Below, piece by piece: positions 35,941 through 43,529 of a stretch of DNA of 64,000 nt. A model generated the notes under the pieces. It was given only the letters and a program-made list of their open reading frames with translations, was not told where the DNA came from and did not search any database. The position numbers and the translations under genes are program-made. Position 1 is the first letter of the stretch; every line of letters begins with the position of its first letter. This stretch comes from Anisus vortex (taxonomy: Eukaryota > Mollusca > Gastropoda > Planorbidae). The stretch spans positions 5,374,353 through 5,438,352 of the forward strand of contig OX421494.1 of NCBI GenBank assembly GCA_949126835.1, read 5' to 3'.

Positions 35941-38900
35941 TCTATCTCTCTCTCTCTATATATATATATATCCCCATCAATCCCATAGCCGTTGTGGTCT
36001 TTGGGAGGAGCGAATGGACACCTCAGCCGTCAAATTTCTCCACTTTTGCCTATCTTGAGCGGTTGTCAATAATTGAGTCAACTGCAACCCTGTCCAATAC
36101 TTTACATTGTTGAATAAGCATCTCCGCTGACGGGATCTCCTACGCCCACCTTTCATCGGGCCATGGAGGATTGCTTTTGACAGGCTATTGTTCAGCAACA
36201 CATGACCGAACCATGTCAGTTTGCACCGTTTGATTGTTGCCTTAATGTTTTCTTGAGGGCCTGCAATTTAGGATATTCTGTCCCACACATACGCATTAGT
36301 CATGTGTTCTACGTTAGAGATTCGAAGTATTTTTCTCATACATTTATTTTCGAAAGCCTGCAACATGTTTTCAGTTGCGGATAGCAGCGTCCAGGTCTCA
36401 CATCCATACAGAACAATAGTTCTCACATGGGCTCTTTAAAGTCTAAGCTTTGTTGGAGACCAATGCTTTTACTGGTCCAGATTGTGTTTAGGCGAGCCAT
36501 TGCCTCCATTGTAGTCCTAATCCTTGCTTGAATTTCCGACTCACAGGTCTGCGGATATGATTGCTCCAAGCTATTTGAAATTATTTACTTCTTCCAGTTC
36601 TTTTTGGTTCAATATGATGTTTGCACTTCTGGCATCTGTGGTGTTGATAATTATTTTACTCTTTTCTGAGCTGATTTCCATTCCGTAGGCCTTTGATCTA
36701 TCTGCAAGTATAAATATAGGCCTATGCCTAAAGGTTACTTTTAAAACTAAAACAATACTCACGCTTGTAGCAAGGCTAATTAAAGTTCCCATAAGTCTAA
36801 TCATTCGACTGTTGTAACGTCTTTGTAAATACTGAAACCGCAAAAAATAAAATGTTTACAATATTCGTCTAAAAAATAATATTTTTATAGGCCTACAGCC
36901 TGAAATTATAATTTTATCTTATCTTATAATTTACAGTATTGCTTCTTTTTACAAAAATTAATACGTCCTACGCTTGTCTAGTCAATCGTTTTGATACATT
37001 TAAAAAAAAAATAATGTTAAGGTTTTTTTTTTGCTAGTTCAGTTAATCCATTTCATGCCCGCTTGCCAATTAGAAAGTTGTTTAACTATTAAGAACTAGT
37101 CCTTGCTCATAAAATGTTTAAAAAGGGGTTCATCCTGCATGTCTGGGTAGGTCTATGTCATTAGAGTATTGTGTAAAGTTCAAAGCTCAACTTCAAATGT
37201 AGGTTTAAGTTTTAAATGTATTCTGGTAGCCTACAGGGAACGGCAACCTTTTGATAATATTGTGCCAAAGCAGTGCCCTCACATAGGGGAGGGCAGAGGG
37301 GGACATATGCCCAGGTGCGGCACTTCCAGGGGGGAGGGGCGGCAAATGTAGTCTAAGTATAGCAAATATAGCACTAAACAAGCAGATACAGTATGCAAGG
37401 AGTCGGCGCTGAAACTTTTTTCCTGGGGCGCTACATAAGCTTGTAATGGCACTGTGCCAAAGTATTATTTCTTATTAATTCAGCTTGCCAACAGCCTTAA
37501 ATCATCTTTCTATTTTCTTGTTGAAGAGACTTCTGCTTGCCATTAAAAATATCTCTACATGCCAAGTCGTGCACGTGTGCCGTATGATGCCGACCCCTAA
37601 TCCAGGGAAGCTAGAAGTCTAATTAATTCAGCCTAAACGCCATCCTGCTCTATCACTTAGTGTCTTGTAGAAGAGACGTGAAGTGCCTTTTTGATGGGTC
37701 TTCTGCGTGCCAATGAAAATAGTCCTGCGTGCCAAGTCTGGCAAGCGTGTCGTAGGTTGCCGATCCCTGCTCTCGTCTATTAGGTTTAACAGCATTAGGA
37801 GGGGTGGTGGTAGAAGGTGGTAATGAAAAGATATGAAACATAAACAAATCTGTGTACCCTATGTCCCATGTATGAAACAAAGCCTAACAAAAGACAAAAT
37901 GTTCATCACCTCATTGACACTTGTAAGTTTGAGCGGGTAAAACAGGGGCAGCGAGGTGACCGTCAGGAGCAGGTAGGACACGGCTGGCACGATGGATGAG
38001 TATATGATCATCGTCCCATAGGTGTACACCTCCGCTGGCGTGCCCAGTAAAGCGATGGCCGACTGGTATGTGGCGAAGAGGGACAGGCACACCGGGATGG
38101 CGCCCATCTTACCACTCCCCAGCAGGTACTCAAACTGAAGGCAATGGAGAGAAATGGGCGCATGTTATGCCTGCACACATCAAGCGCACCGTGGTCCAGT
38201 AATGTTAGTAAAAGGTTTTATTCTTGGATAATAAGTATTAAGTATGTTTTTAATATGTATTTGTATGTCTATATAGGGATTTATAGGTCTATCTATATTA
38301 ATAAGCATATTTATAAATATGGATTATCTTTGGGTTATAAATATATTAAAGTTTAAATAATTTATTTAACTGCAAGAAATTAGTGTAAGTTGTCGTGGCC
38401 GAGTGGTTAAGGCGATGGACTAGAAATCCATTGGGATCTTCCCGCGCAGGTTCGAATCCTGCCGACAACGTTTTTTATTTTATTATTCCGATTTATTCTA
38501 TCAATAAATGTGTACACGTTTTTGCAATGGGGTGTGTGGCCAGCACAATACCTAGCCGTGTTGCTTTGCCTATCGCCACAAATACCGGCCATGTACCCAT
38601 CAGAGCTGGGTAGACTCAGGGAACAATTTATAGCTTTCAGCAGGGTTCGAGCAGAAGGCTTTAAAGTACAACAGCCGAAAGCGTCCCATAAATCATTTTG
38701 CTACATTATATCATCACCAGGGGTGAAGCCATGGGGCGGGCTGAGGGGGCTAATTTTTTTTAAAGTCCTTTTTCAACAAATTAAAAAAAAATATGTACTA
38801 AATTCGCAAAAAAATTGGTAAATGTTTGTCACGTAAAAGTTCAGCCCCCCCCCCCCCCTGGAAAAAATTTCTGGCTTTGCCCCTGATCATCACTTTTCAA

Positions 38901-39959
38901 GTAGAATCGTTTCACCATTCTATGCATTTTTTAGGCTTTTTGTTTATAGTTTAAGTCCCAATTAATTGTTAACTTTATACGTAATTTTATGTGTGTTTGT
39001 AATTAGCCAATATACTTTCTTTGTATTTTTTTAGATTTTTGCTTGTATTTTGTTAATATTGATGGTACTGTCAGTGATTGAAATAGATCATAATAAATAG
39101 TCTATGGTCAAAGAGAGATAACCAATGAAAAGAAGAGTAGACCTTGACCTTGGATAGCAAAAACAGACGGAGACTATAATAATTGCGCAGTTGAGTGAAT
39201 TGTTGTTAATTCACGTGTTAGGTTAGAAAATATCGGAAGGAGAGGTTACGAGACTTGACATTGGTAGAGTAGTGTGTGCAACGAGCTCTTGTGAGAAAGG
39301 GCTGTATTTTTATGTGGAGATTTTGTAATGGACATAATATGAGAGATCTCTGTGAATCTATTCTGTAAATTCGATTATATAAATTGCAATGCTATTGAGT
39401 GAATATATACAGATATCATTGTGCATGGATATTCATATGAATTGTGAGGACATAAAAATATATGTGTGTGAATAAACTTATCTATATATTTTACTGTTCC
39501 TGGAGTGTTAAGTACTTTTATGAACGCCTCGAAGATATGTGTGAGTGAATGATACAAGTGTAAATATACAACTTACAGGTACTTTATGGATTTGTATTTT
39601 TGTGTTGCTTAACTTGTTATCTTTGTTTGTAATTAGTTAATTATCTATGCCTACAATTGTTTGTCGATTATCTTTTTTTTTTAAATTTGTTACCTTTGCT
39701 GGTGATGCCTTTTCTTGAAAAAAATTGAACTTTGTTTGTAAATTGTTAATTAATTTTTTGATGATCTGTTGGGGTTTATTTTATAATTTATCAGCTTTGA
39801 TTATATACTAAATAGTAGGCCTAATTAATTTACCTTTGTTTGTAACTTATTTCCTTTAACAGCGAAAAAGATGCCAATGCCCAGAGAAAAGGCCAACATG
39901 GCAGCCAACATTATGTAGTCTGTGATACCGAAATAGACTTGTTCAGCACGCTCTTGCAT
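16786..39959 (-). CDS. SLC5-type Na+/solute cotransporter, copy A (complete, 16 exons, 633 aa)
   Basis: Sixteen minus-strand exons join in frame through GT-AG introns: 39959-39834, 38134-37910, 36831-36763, 35388-35337, 32427-32360, 31693-31613, 31122-31049, 25382-25245, 24549-24414, 23339-23251, 21886-21774, 21584-21514, 20636-20550, 18414-18173, 17382-17279, 17012-16786. The 633-residue product has the length and order of SLC5 carriers closest to the SMCT/SMVT/NIS branch (monocarboxylate, biotin/pantothenate, iodide). Hallmarks: TM1 FGITDYIMLAAMLAFSLGIG (about 10-29), SAIALLGTPAEVYTYGTM, LTSVNEYLQRRYN (about 110-124), GGLKSVIWTDVFQ (181-193), FRIDPRVRHNFWG (about 233-245), PYLVMLTLGFVPGLPGIYIA, and STLSSGLNSLSAITVED, whose TM8 serines belong to the conserved Na+ site. 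The ATG at 39959 is chosen because the conserved TM1 follows directly; an AG acceptor-like site just upstream suggests a 5' UTR intron. The exact substrate cannot be read from sequence. Confidence 0.92.
17279..17382 (-). CDS. SLC5 copy A exon 15
   Basis: 104 nt; GEKGFSLYDLSYTWSPFIGV and a C-terminal TM; donor GTGAGT. Confidence 0.92.
17515..17990. repeat. TTTCGG/CCGAAA-rich element in intron 14 of copy A
   Basis: Many ttcggtttcggt / gaccgaaag motifs at both ends of a ~475-bp segment (17520-17660 and 17885-17980). The 286-bp intron of copy B lacks it, so this is a lower-unit insertion, probably a DNA element I cannot classify. Confidence 0.6.
18173..18414 (-). CDS. SLC5 copy A exon 14 (TM and variable extracellular loop)
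   Basis: 242 nt; GAFCGTAAGLFISIWFTIGS then a Ser/Thr-rich loop with several N-x-S/T sites (GNSSS, SNTST), ending TYR. One codon shorter than copy B. Confidence 0.92.
18555..18615 (+). mobile_element. AGATAA-tailed LINE tail fragment (shared with copy B)
   Basis: aggatgcaataatcttcttt and ataaaaggagcgtctgtaat; the same fragment is at 46130-46190 in copy B, so this insertion predates the duplication. Confidence 0.65.
18890..19612 (+). mobile_element. SINE (family 1) split by a nested TIR element
   Basis: 18890-19019 is the tRNA-like head and body (ggcctagcagcagtgcgttc, cgggttcaaatcctgg, gtctacccagct). 19521-19612 is the rest (ttggggtcaagtaaaggcgg ... ttacagaaact). Lies in intron 13 of copy A. 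Confidence 0.8.
19020..19520. mobile_element. ~500-bp TIR element (MITE) with 9-bp target duplication, nested in SINE
   Basis: Ends carry a ~30-bp inverted repeat: cagattaggtatagaacag.. on the left and the complement of cagaataaatatagaacag.. on the right, followed by an identical aatgcgcaatc. The SINE target gatggtacc is duplicated at 19011-19019 and 19521-19529, and deleting one copy plus the insert restores the SINE. The 9-bp duplication fits Mutator- or Merlin-like transposons; no coding region seen. Confidence 0.85.
20550..20636 (-). CDS. SLC5 copy A exon 13
   Basis: 87 nt; LTYSAISATSGPLTGLFIMG AAFPQAEAV; donor GTCAGT (weaker than consensus, same in copy B). Confidence 0.92.
20775..20972. 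repeat. 33-bp minisatellite in intron 12 of SLC5 copy A
   Basis: Six units of attcattcccgtgttttcat + aagtagaaaataa, at 20775, 20808, 20841, 20874, 20907 and 20940. Copy B has only about two degraded units (46960-47020). Confidence 0.9.
20998..21178 (+). mobile_element. tRNA-derived SINE (family 2), copy A only
   Basis: ttggtccagcggttagttca, gtcgcgggttctagcctcg and tctagaaggaacgtctgtaa. The aligned intron of copy B at about 47050 lacks it. Confidence 0.8.
21514..21584 (-). CDS. SLC5 copy A exon 12
   Basis: 71 nt; VFMYGFGIIGLAYVFRHFSG PVTQ; donor GTAATA. Confidence 0.92.
21774..21886 (-). CDS. SLC5 copy A exon 11 (TM8 Na+ site)
   Basis: 113 nt; TLSSGLNSLSAITVEDFLGK; donor GTACAG. A SINE ends about 40 bp upstream of the acceptor in both gene copies. 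Confidence 0.93.
21925..22078 (+). mobile_element. tRNA-derived SINE (family 2), shared by both SLC5 copies
   Basis: ggctggtcatgcggttagtt, gcctgggttctagccctgtc, gcctagtggacgtagtaatc and tctagaaggaacatctgtaa. Same position as 47849-47999. Confidence 0.8.
22347..22943 (-). mobile_element. THAP-like TIR element, insertion specific to copy A
   Basis: Ends aattgacaattcttaa... and ...ttaagacttgtcaatt are inverted repeats. The minus strand near 22860-22750 reads a decayed THAP-like stretch (FTGCTQICWGLKCISFPKDV). The homologous intron of copy B at about 48300 reads uninterrupted (tttcaatttgcacatac). Confidence 0.75.
23251..23339 (-). CDS. SLC5 copy A exon 10
   Basis: 89 nt; LMPYLVMLTLGFVPGLPGIY IA.. 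; acceptor is GCTAG here but CCAG in copy B; donor GTTATT in both. Confidence 0.93.
24414..24549 (-). CDS. SLC5 copy A exon 9
   Basis: 136 nt; MFLLSIPLALIYKTMLALSG ... ECDPMAAGYIKNSNQ; the CDP..AG motif before TM8 is typical of the family. Confidence 0.93.
25245..25382 (-). CDS. SLC5 copy A exon 8
   Basis: 138 nt; FRIDPRVRHNFWGQSIGGFF then FKQSTVQRISS (family consensus NQSQVQRY); donor GTAAGT. Confidence 0.93.
25905..25934. repeat. Poly-T tract
   Basis: About 29 Ts, in intron 7 of copy A; possibly the A-tail remnant of a retroposed sequence on the minus strand. Confidence 0.6.
25975..26345 (+). mobile_element. hAT element fragment with internal sequence
   Basis: Left terminus gttggcaactttttgctaac, then gatcattcagcgtgccaaca. 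It continues into non-MITE internal sequence (...aattattgtcttaatattat...gatgaggatctaacacctg) that matches, inverted, 61795-62067 in copy B. Confidence 0.6.
26655..29515 (+). mobile_element. LINE with RT and RNase H (I/Jockey-like superfamily), 5'-truncated
   Basis: Long, mostly open coding sequence ending in a (GAA)n tail at 29503-29517, inserted in intron 7 of SLC5 copy A. The 5' part (26655-27046) is coding with stops; no endonuclease domain is visible. Absent from intron 7 of copy B, so it probably inserted after the duplication. Confidence 0.85.
27047..29471 (+). pseudogene. LINE ORF2: reverse transcriptase - RNase H, one stop and one frameshift
   Basis: Encodes the retrotransposition enzyme. 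RT motifs: KPKQAPGSDKISNDML, YRPISLTSCVCKLMERM, DEQAGFRKCRSTEDQI, VDLEKAFDKVW, NGVPQGGVLSPTLFLIFIND and catalytic MYADDLALI. After the palm comes TYLGVTFDPRLTW, then RNase H with acidic residues in YTDGSTG, AERKAIELA, IFTDAKTVLQSL and GNDTADSLAKAGG. A C-terminal CPCKTAPENAEHVLQTCP is the usual zinc-knuckle-like end. A TGA interrupts just before VDLEKAFD (about 27523), and a one-base change in an A8 run near 27990 shifts the frame. The RT-RNase H order fits I, R1, Jockey or Ingi-type LINEs, not RTE. It is recent but inactive, and not a host gene. Confidence 0.9.
29610..30450 (-). pseudogene. hAT-type (ZMYM1/DUF4371-like) transposase fragment
   Basis: Minus-strand pieces in order: ASGLTFEAARERLINVLDAY, ...VERRLKFKKRMAGEK, CIDRFHSELQIRSTAFKEV, VPKLTFFYDELSEAELLKEI with PRLRRHLKA, KWDFIESLPTLSLGLQLFLT, KKIKLIKSYL and LSDLAMLSIERDTVNDIDFE. 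These follow the C-terminal half of ZMYM1-like hAT transposases up to the dimerisation region. Stops and at least two frameshifts separate the pieces, and the conserved CERSFS core is damaged. It lies in intron 7 of SLC5 copy A, downstream of the LINE. It is a domesticated-looking sequence only in appearance: nothing suggests a functioning host gene. Confidence 0.75.
30990..31043. repeat. CA microsatellite near exon 7
   Basis: Short (CA)n blocks just downstream of SLC5 exon 7; longer in copy B (62125-62180). Confidence 0.7.
31049..31122 (-). CDS. SLC5 copy A exon 7
   Basis: 74 nt; GSYDVGGISRVMDVASNNGR; donor GTAAGT after a split codon. Confidence 0.92.
31613..31693 (-). CDS. SLC5 copy A exon 6
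   Basis: 81 nt, codons 181-207; GGLKSVIWTDVFQTFIIFAG, the most conserved SLC5 signature. Confidence 0.94.
32360..32427 (-). CDS. SLC5 copy A exon 5
   Basis: 68 nt; AAEIPLWLSIVLIGLIGTMY (first codon split); donor GTAAGT. Confidence 0.92.
32600..32924 (+). mobile_element. hAT MITE remnant, intron 4 of copy A
   Basis: Contains repeated gagagccat motifs and ends ctcgcgagccatacgttccc + gacccctg, the terminus of the GGTTGCCGACCCCTG family. Confidence 0.5.
32825..33330 (-). mobile_element. LINE C-terminal fragment, intron 4 of copy A
   Basis: Minus strand reads YIGVTVTDKLTWSDHCQSAK near 33290 and then RIDRLINKASRTTQTELPSL ADLFNSRCLSMIDKILQDHA near 33065-32960. This is the post-palm region of a CR1/Rex-like LINE with internal stops. 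Confidence 0.7.
33490..33690 (-). mobile_element. AGATAA-tailed LINE, 3' end
   Basis: cttatcttatcttatacatt, ctatagagaagattattgcg, ggcaacccattccatgcccg and atgccactcgggaagaaaga, the reverse complement of the 44460-44650 sequence. Confidence 0.8.
34074..34154. mobile_element. Tiny TTAA-flanked inverted-repeat element (piggyBac-type MITE candidate)
   Basis: 81 bp starting TTAACCCTTACAGTCCCG and ending CGGGAAGGGTTAA; inverted repeat CCCTT.C with TTAA on both sides, the target of piggyBac transposons. Confidence 0.5.
34530..34795 (-). mobile_element. tRNA-derived SINE (family 1)
   Basis: Reverse complement of the 12978 SINE: aaagtacccgtcggaccaaa at the 3' end, ttactttaccccaactaaga in the body and gtacccaggaccttcggtac in the tRNA-like head. 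Confidence 0.85.
35337..35388 (-). CDS. SLC5 copy A exon 4
   Basis: 52 nt; VTYMTVALLSPGLALQT plus one base; acceptor TATTTTAG, donor GTAGGA. Confidence 0.9.
35763..35975. repeat. (TCTA)n microsatellite
   Basis: About 190 bp of TCTA with a few TTTA/TCTG variants, then short TC and TA runs; intron 3 of copy A. The open frame across it is an artefact. Confidence 0.95.
35977..36712 (-). mobile_element. RTE-like LINE fragment next to SLC5 exon 3
   Basis: Minus strand reads LADRSKAYGMEISSEKSK and NNFK at the high end, then a frameshifted middle, then AILHGPMKGGRRRSRQ, VKYWTGLQLTQLLTTAQDRQ and KWRNLTAEVSIRSSQRPQRL at the 3' end. Same broad family as 8963-10372; dead. Confidence 0.75.
36763..36831 (-). 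CDS. SLC5 copy A exon 3
   Basis: 69 nt, codons 118-140; YLQRRYNSRMIRLMGTLISL, donor GTGAGT. An RTE LINE fragment ends about 50 bp downstream in the intron. Confidence 0.9.
36905..37080 (-). mobile_element. AGATAA-tailed LINE, degraded 3' end
   Basis: tcttatcttataatttacag, aatacgtcctacgcttgtct and aatccatttcatgcccgctt match the tail and terminal ORF in reverse. Confidence 0.6.
37234..37599 (+). mobile_element. hAT MITE (GGTCGGCAACC family) interrupted by another hAT MITE
   Basis: Left end cagggaacggcaaccttttg, right end gccgtatgatgccgacccct; the internal gtgccaaag...attcagcttgccaaca and gcttgccattaaaaat match other copies. Confidence 0.75.
37271..37454. mobile_element. Nested hAT-type MITE with perfect 8-bp target duplication
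   Basis: 184 bp beginning CAGTGCC and ending GGCACTG, flanked on both sides by TGCCAAAG (37263-37270 and 37455-37462), inside the older MITE at 37234-37599. Confidence 0.88.
37604..37769 (+). mobile_element. hAT MITE, right part
   Basis: ctaattaattcagcctaaac, tcttctgcgtgccaatgaaa, gccaagtctggcaagcgtgt and ggttgccgatccctg. Confidence 0.65.
37910..38134 (-). CDS. SLC5 copy A exon 2 (TM2-TM3)
   Basis: 225 nt, codons 43-117; FEYLLGSGKMGAIPVCLSLF and SAIALLGTPAEVYTYGTM, ending LTSVNE before GTGATG. Confidence 0.93.
38389..38470 (+). tRNA. tRNA-Ser (anticodon AGA)
   Basis: 82 nt with acceptor stem GTTGTCG pairing CGACAAC and discriminator G. A-box region TGGCCGAGTGGTTAAGGC, anticodon loop CTAGAAA giving AGA, a long variable arm (TTGGGATCTTCCCGCG) as required for serine, and B-box GGTTCGAATCC. 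A T6 Pol III terminator follows at 38471-38476. No intron. It lies in intron 1 of SLC5 copy A on the opposite strand. All helices look intact, so it is likely functional rather than a SINE relic. Confidence 0.95.
38471..38476 (+). terminator. Pol III T-run terminator of tRNA-Ser
   Basis: Six Ts immediately after the tRNA discriminator base. Confidence 0.85.
38718..38885. mobile_element. hAT-type MITE (CAGGGG(C/T)GAAGCC family) with perfect 8-bp target duplication
   Basis: 168 bp starting CAGGGGTGAAGCCATGG and ending TGGCTTTGCCCCTG, flanked by atcatcac at 38710-38717 and 38886-38893. Intron 1 of copy A. Confidence 0.9.
39834..39959 (-). CDS. SLC5 copy A exon 1 (start, TM1)
   Basis: 126 nt, codons 1-42; starts MQERAEQVYFGITDYIM, donor AAG/GTAAAT, phase 0. 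Confidence 0.88.
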
Positions 39960-41336
39960 TTTTAGTAGATCTGTCAAACTATATTTCAACAAAAAATATA
40001 TATATATATATAATAATATATATACTTTATATAGCCTACGTTTAAAAAGTAAACAATATAAGCTACGCAATTCTTAACTCCTTTACTTTCTCTTTCTCCC
40101 TCTCTCTTTCTCTCTTTCTCTCTTTCTTTCTTTCTCTCTTTCTCTCTTCGTATCTACACACCTTGTTAAAAAATAAATGTATTTGTATGTGTATATAGGG
40201 ATCTTTAGGTCTATCTATATAAATAAGTTTAGATAGATACATAGATAGAAAGATAAACGTAGATACATATATATAGATAAATATATACATATAGATAGCT
40301 AACAAGAGAATGCAGAAATGACATGTTGATGTTATTGTAAACGTTGAATAAATAAACGTAAGCCTAATATGCAAACTTATTTTTCTTTATCCAAAGTTCA
40401 TAATATGCCCAATGAATAGTGCCGCGAAACTCGTTGTGGTTCTCATTGGGAAGAGTCTAGAATCCCTATTATAAAGATGAATGAAAGTTGTCTTTCTTAA
40501 ACACTCAAGAAAAGAAACAATTCTTCGGGAACTTGTGCTGAGCATGCGTAAACTAAAGTGAACCTGTAGGGTCTAGGTCTATTAATGTAAGTATGGATTC
40601 TATGAAAACTCTTGCTGATATTTCACGAAAACAAATTTAAGACACTTCACACTTTAATAAATAACAATTTCGTAAAAAAATATTCTTAATAAATAAATCA
40701 ACTTACTCAAACTGTTTTTAATTAAAATATGTATAAGCTTATTTCCAGCTCTGCAAGATCAAACCTGAAAAAAAAAGTAACCAACTTTTGTCTAAGTAGG
40801 CCTATCACTTTTATAACTTATAACCACTTAGATTTTTCTCAGATGAAAAAAATCTTGACGTTAAATCAGAACTAAAAATGCAATTGCAACACGAAAGTTG
40901 ATTAAACACTCAACAACAAAAAAATGTATATACATATACATTAAAGGTTAGTGAAATCTGAATGCAATTGCAATAATATTCCGATCTGTGCTCTTGTTTA
41001 AAATAACTAGAGGCGAGAACTTTTTAATTCATCACATTTTAGAAAAAGCACGAACATTACCATCATTTGTTGAATTGTGAATTTTAATAAAGCACATCAT
41101 AGTTTGACTAATAAAAAGATGGCCGTTTATTAGGCTAAACATAGTTTTCGATTCAAGACCACGTAACGTCGTGCTTTTATTTACTTATATACATTGGCGA
41201 TGCCAGAAGTGTTTTTTCAGTGTGTGCTGAACTTTCGAATGACAAACATTTAAATTTTTCGCGAATTTAGACAAAAACTGTTGAAAAAAAGTTGCTTACG
41301 TTGCACAAGGAGGAGGGCTAGGCTATCTATAAAGAG

Positions 41337-41371
<35 letters not shown>

Positions 41372-41404
41372 ATATATATATATATATACTGACAGATAGA
41401 TCCT
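39960..41404. other. Upstream flank of SLC5 copy A
   Basis: Non-coding as far as I can see. Holds a TA run (39997-40022), a CT-rich tract (40085-40150) and TA repeats 41339-41390 at the duplication junction. Any 5' UTR exons and the promoter must lie here, but no core promoter can be identified with confidence. Confidence 0.5.
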
Positions 41405-41929
41405 ATCATCATGTTGAAGTGTGTTTGGGGAAAGTGTTATTAATACTATTATCAAAATCATTTGTCTGTGTACTTTTAATTTTCAGATAACCTAGTATAT
41501 TATGTGACCGTATCAAGTATTAAGGTCGATTGCACAATTAAATGGATTGTATCGCACCTGCAAGATGGTACCCGCGTGTCGTTACCTGAGCGTCGTGACC
41601 TGCGTAGCGTTATCTGCATTAATTAATTATATATGTTTTCTTTTTTTTTTTCTTGTTAGTCCGTTGTGAATTTTTTTGTAAGATTTTTTTAAATTAAAAA
41701 ATATATATTTAGAGTTGTGTTGCTGGACTGGGGATGGAGGGGGGGGGGGGTTAAACTATAGGCCAGAGTACTGCTGGAGTAATGTCTTTCTATCTCTGTG
41801 TCTGTCTGTTGGACTGTATTCCCACCTTCCCCACCTCATTCCCCATGTTTAAGAAAGTTCACCCAACTAAAAAAAAACACACCAGTAAAACCAGATTTAA
41901 CGAGTGCGATTGTGGAGGCAAAGTCCTTT

Positions 41930-42330
41930 CATCATCATCATCATCATCTTCATCATCATCAGAACTTGATATGACTTGTCGTGGGGTGCTACGACGATGT
42001 GCGTTAACCAGATTTCTCCATTCGTCCAGGTCAGAAGCCGTTTGCAGAAGCGTATCAAGTTGTAGTTTTGTCCACTCTTTCAGGTCGTCCAAACAATGAA
42101 CAATAATGATCAATATTTATTTGCCACTTTGTACATTACTACTTCTTTTGTCTGGCGACCTTCTCTGTGTGCTCCTTCCAGTCTACCTTGTAGGATAGTT
42201 TTGGCCAAGGAGTCATACCTTACAGTATGACCATACTCATTTATCCGATGTCAATTTAATTCTTCTTTATTAAGTTTCTTCCTCTGTTTTCCTCCTTATT
42301 TTTCAACCACTTCTAGTGTGTGTCTCTTAT
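41930..42330 (-). mobile_element. LINE 3' end with short (TGA)n tail (ancestral form of 8018-8950)
   Basis: Minus strand reads CLDDLKEWTKLQLDTLLQTA SDLDEWRNLVNAHRRSTP, then runs straight into (GAT)n at 41934-41960. It lacks both the SINE and the RTE LINE present in the proximal unit. Confidence 0.75.
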
Positions 42331-43529
42331 GGTCTCTTAAAAACTCATTATTTCCATATTTATCTTCGATAACATGTTTTAGACCACTACCGTCTTAAGG
42401 CTAGCCTAGAGAGATTAAGCTTATAATATCCGTGTTCTTAGTAGTAATGTTAAATGAGCTCTGAGCTTACATTATGTTTGTTGGCAGCGCTTTACAAATA
42501 TTATTATTAGGTCTATTATTATCCTATATATTTTTCACTGCGGCTGATCTCCGTGTTTTTGTTTTTCTCTCTAGAATCTAACTAAATCCATGATTTTATC
42601 CCTGCTTTTTTTTCTTTTTAATAAAAAATATATTTCTCTTCTTACATTCTCCCCTCAAATATCATCTTCTCTCTCTCTCTCATACATGTCTCTCCCTCTA
42701 TATCTTTTCCTCTAGCTCATCCATTCGCTCTCCAAACTTGTTTATCGTTCTGACGTCATTAGTTATCCAGGACATAGTGCCAAAGAACACCAATAAAGGG
42801 CCCACAGGTGTAGCTAGGATATTAAGCGTGCGTGGATAAATGTACCTCAACCCTGCCCCCTCCTCCTTCCTTAGGTATGCCTCTATGAAGGGCCGCCCGT
42901 TATCTATGATTGAACAACTGAAACAAATGTTTTTTCTCTTAACTCTTATTTGAATTCCGACTTAAGTATTTCACTTTTCATTAGGTTTAACCAACAAACA
43001 TCTGAAAGCCTTGACTGTGGGTACTATATAAATACACCTTCGTCCAGTCAATACTCACGCTAAGACATACTCACGACTTTGTTATGAATAGCGCTATATA
43101 AATATGTAATTTGTAACTGAGAATTCTTCAGTAGGCTATTTCTTTTTTGTCTCTCATAGCCACATAAGTAGTAACACATTGCACTATTTCAATGTTTTTA
43201 TTCATTTCACAATGTAACAGATAATATAGAAGTAACTAAAACAAAATTAAAAAGAAACAAAATATCATATCACTACAGTGAAGCCCCGCCATTTTGTCGG
43301 CCTCTCTATTCGCACAAATCAGGCGTAAAATTTAACTCATCATTCAGCCCCCACCCCACTCCGCGATTCAGACAGCTACACCCTGATAAGGCCCTTAAAA
43401 AAACTTCGCCTGAGATTCCATTATTCTATGTGTAGTTTGTAGTTTAATGTATTAATAATCATACTTTAATAATCTGAATTAATAATTTTTTCTGCAGGCC
43501 CAGCTGTGAACCAATATTAAACTTGACAC

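Larger units (their letters stand above)
7474..41404. repeat. Tandem segmental duplication, proximal unit (SLC5 copy A)
   Basis: Similarity to the region from 41405 onward begins at gaagtgtgtttgggg (about 7484 and 41415). It continues through the flanking DNA (7.5-11.16 kb matches 41.4-43.08 kb; 15.6-16.6 kb matches 43.15-44.9 kb) and through SLC5 exons 16 back to 5 and their introns. The two units run in the same direction. Differences are mostly transposon insertions. The right edge is set by the restart at about 41.40 kb, beside a TA microsatellite. Confidence 0.85.

Noticed and set aside
35705..36058. LSIYLSIY repeat protein
   Set aside because: Translation of (TCTA)n.
40063..40374. Upstream coding extension or extra exon of SLC5 copy A
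   Set aside because: Low-complexity Lys/Arg/Glu and Tyr/Ile translation of CT and TA microsatellites; conserved TM1 starts just after the chosen ATG.
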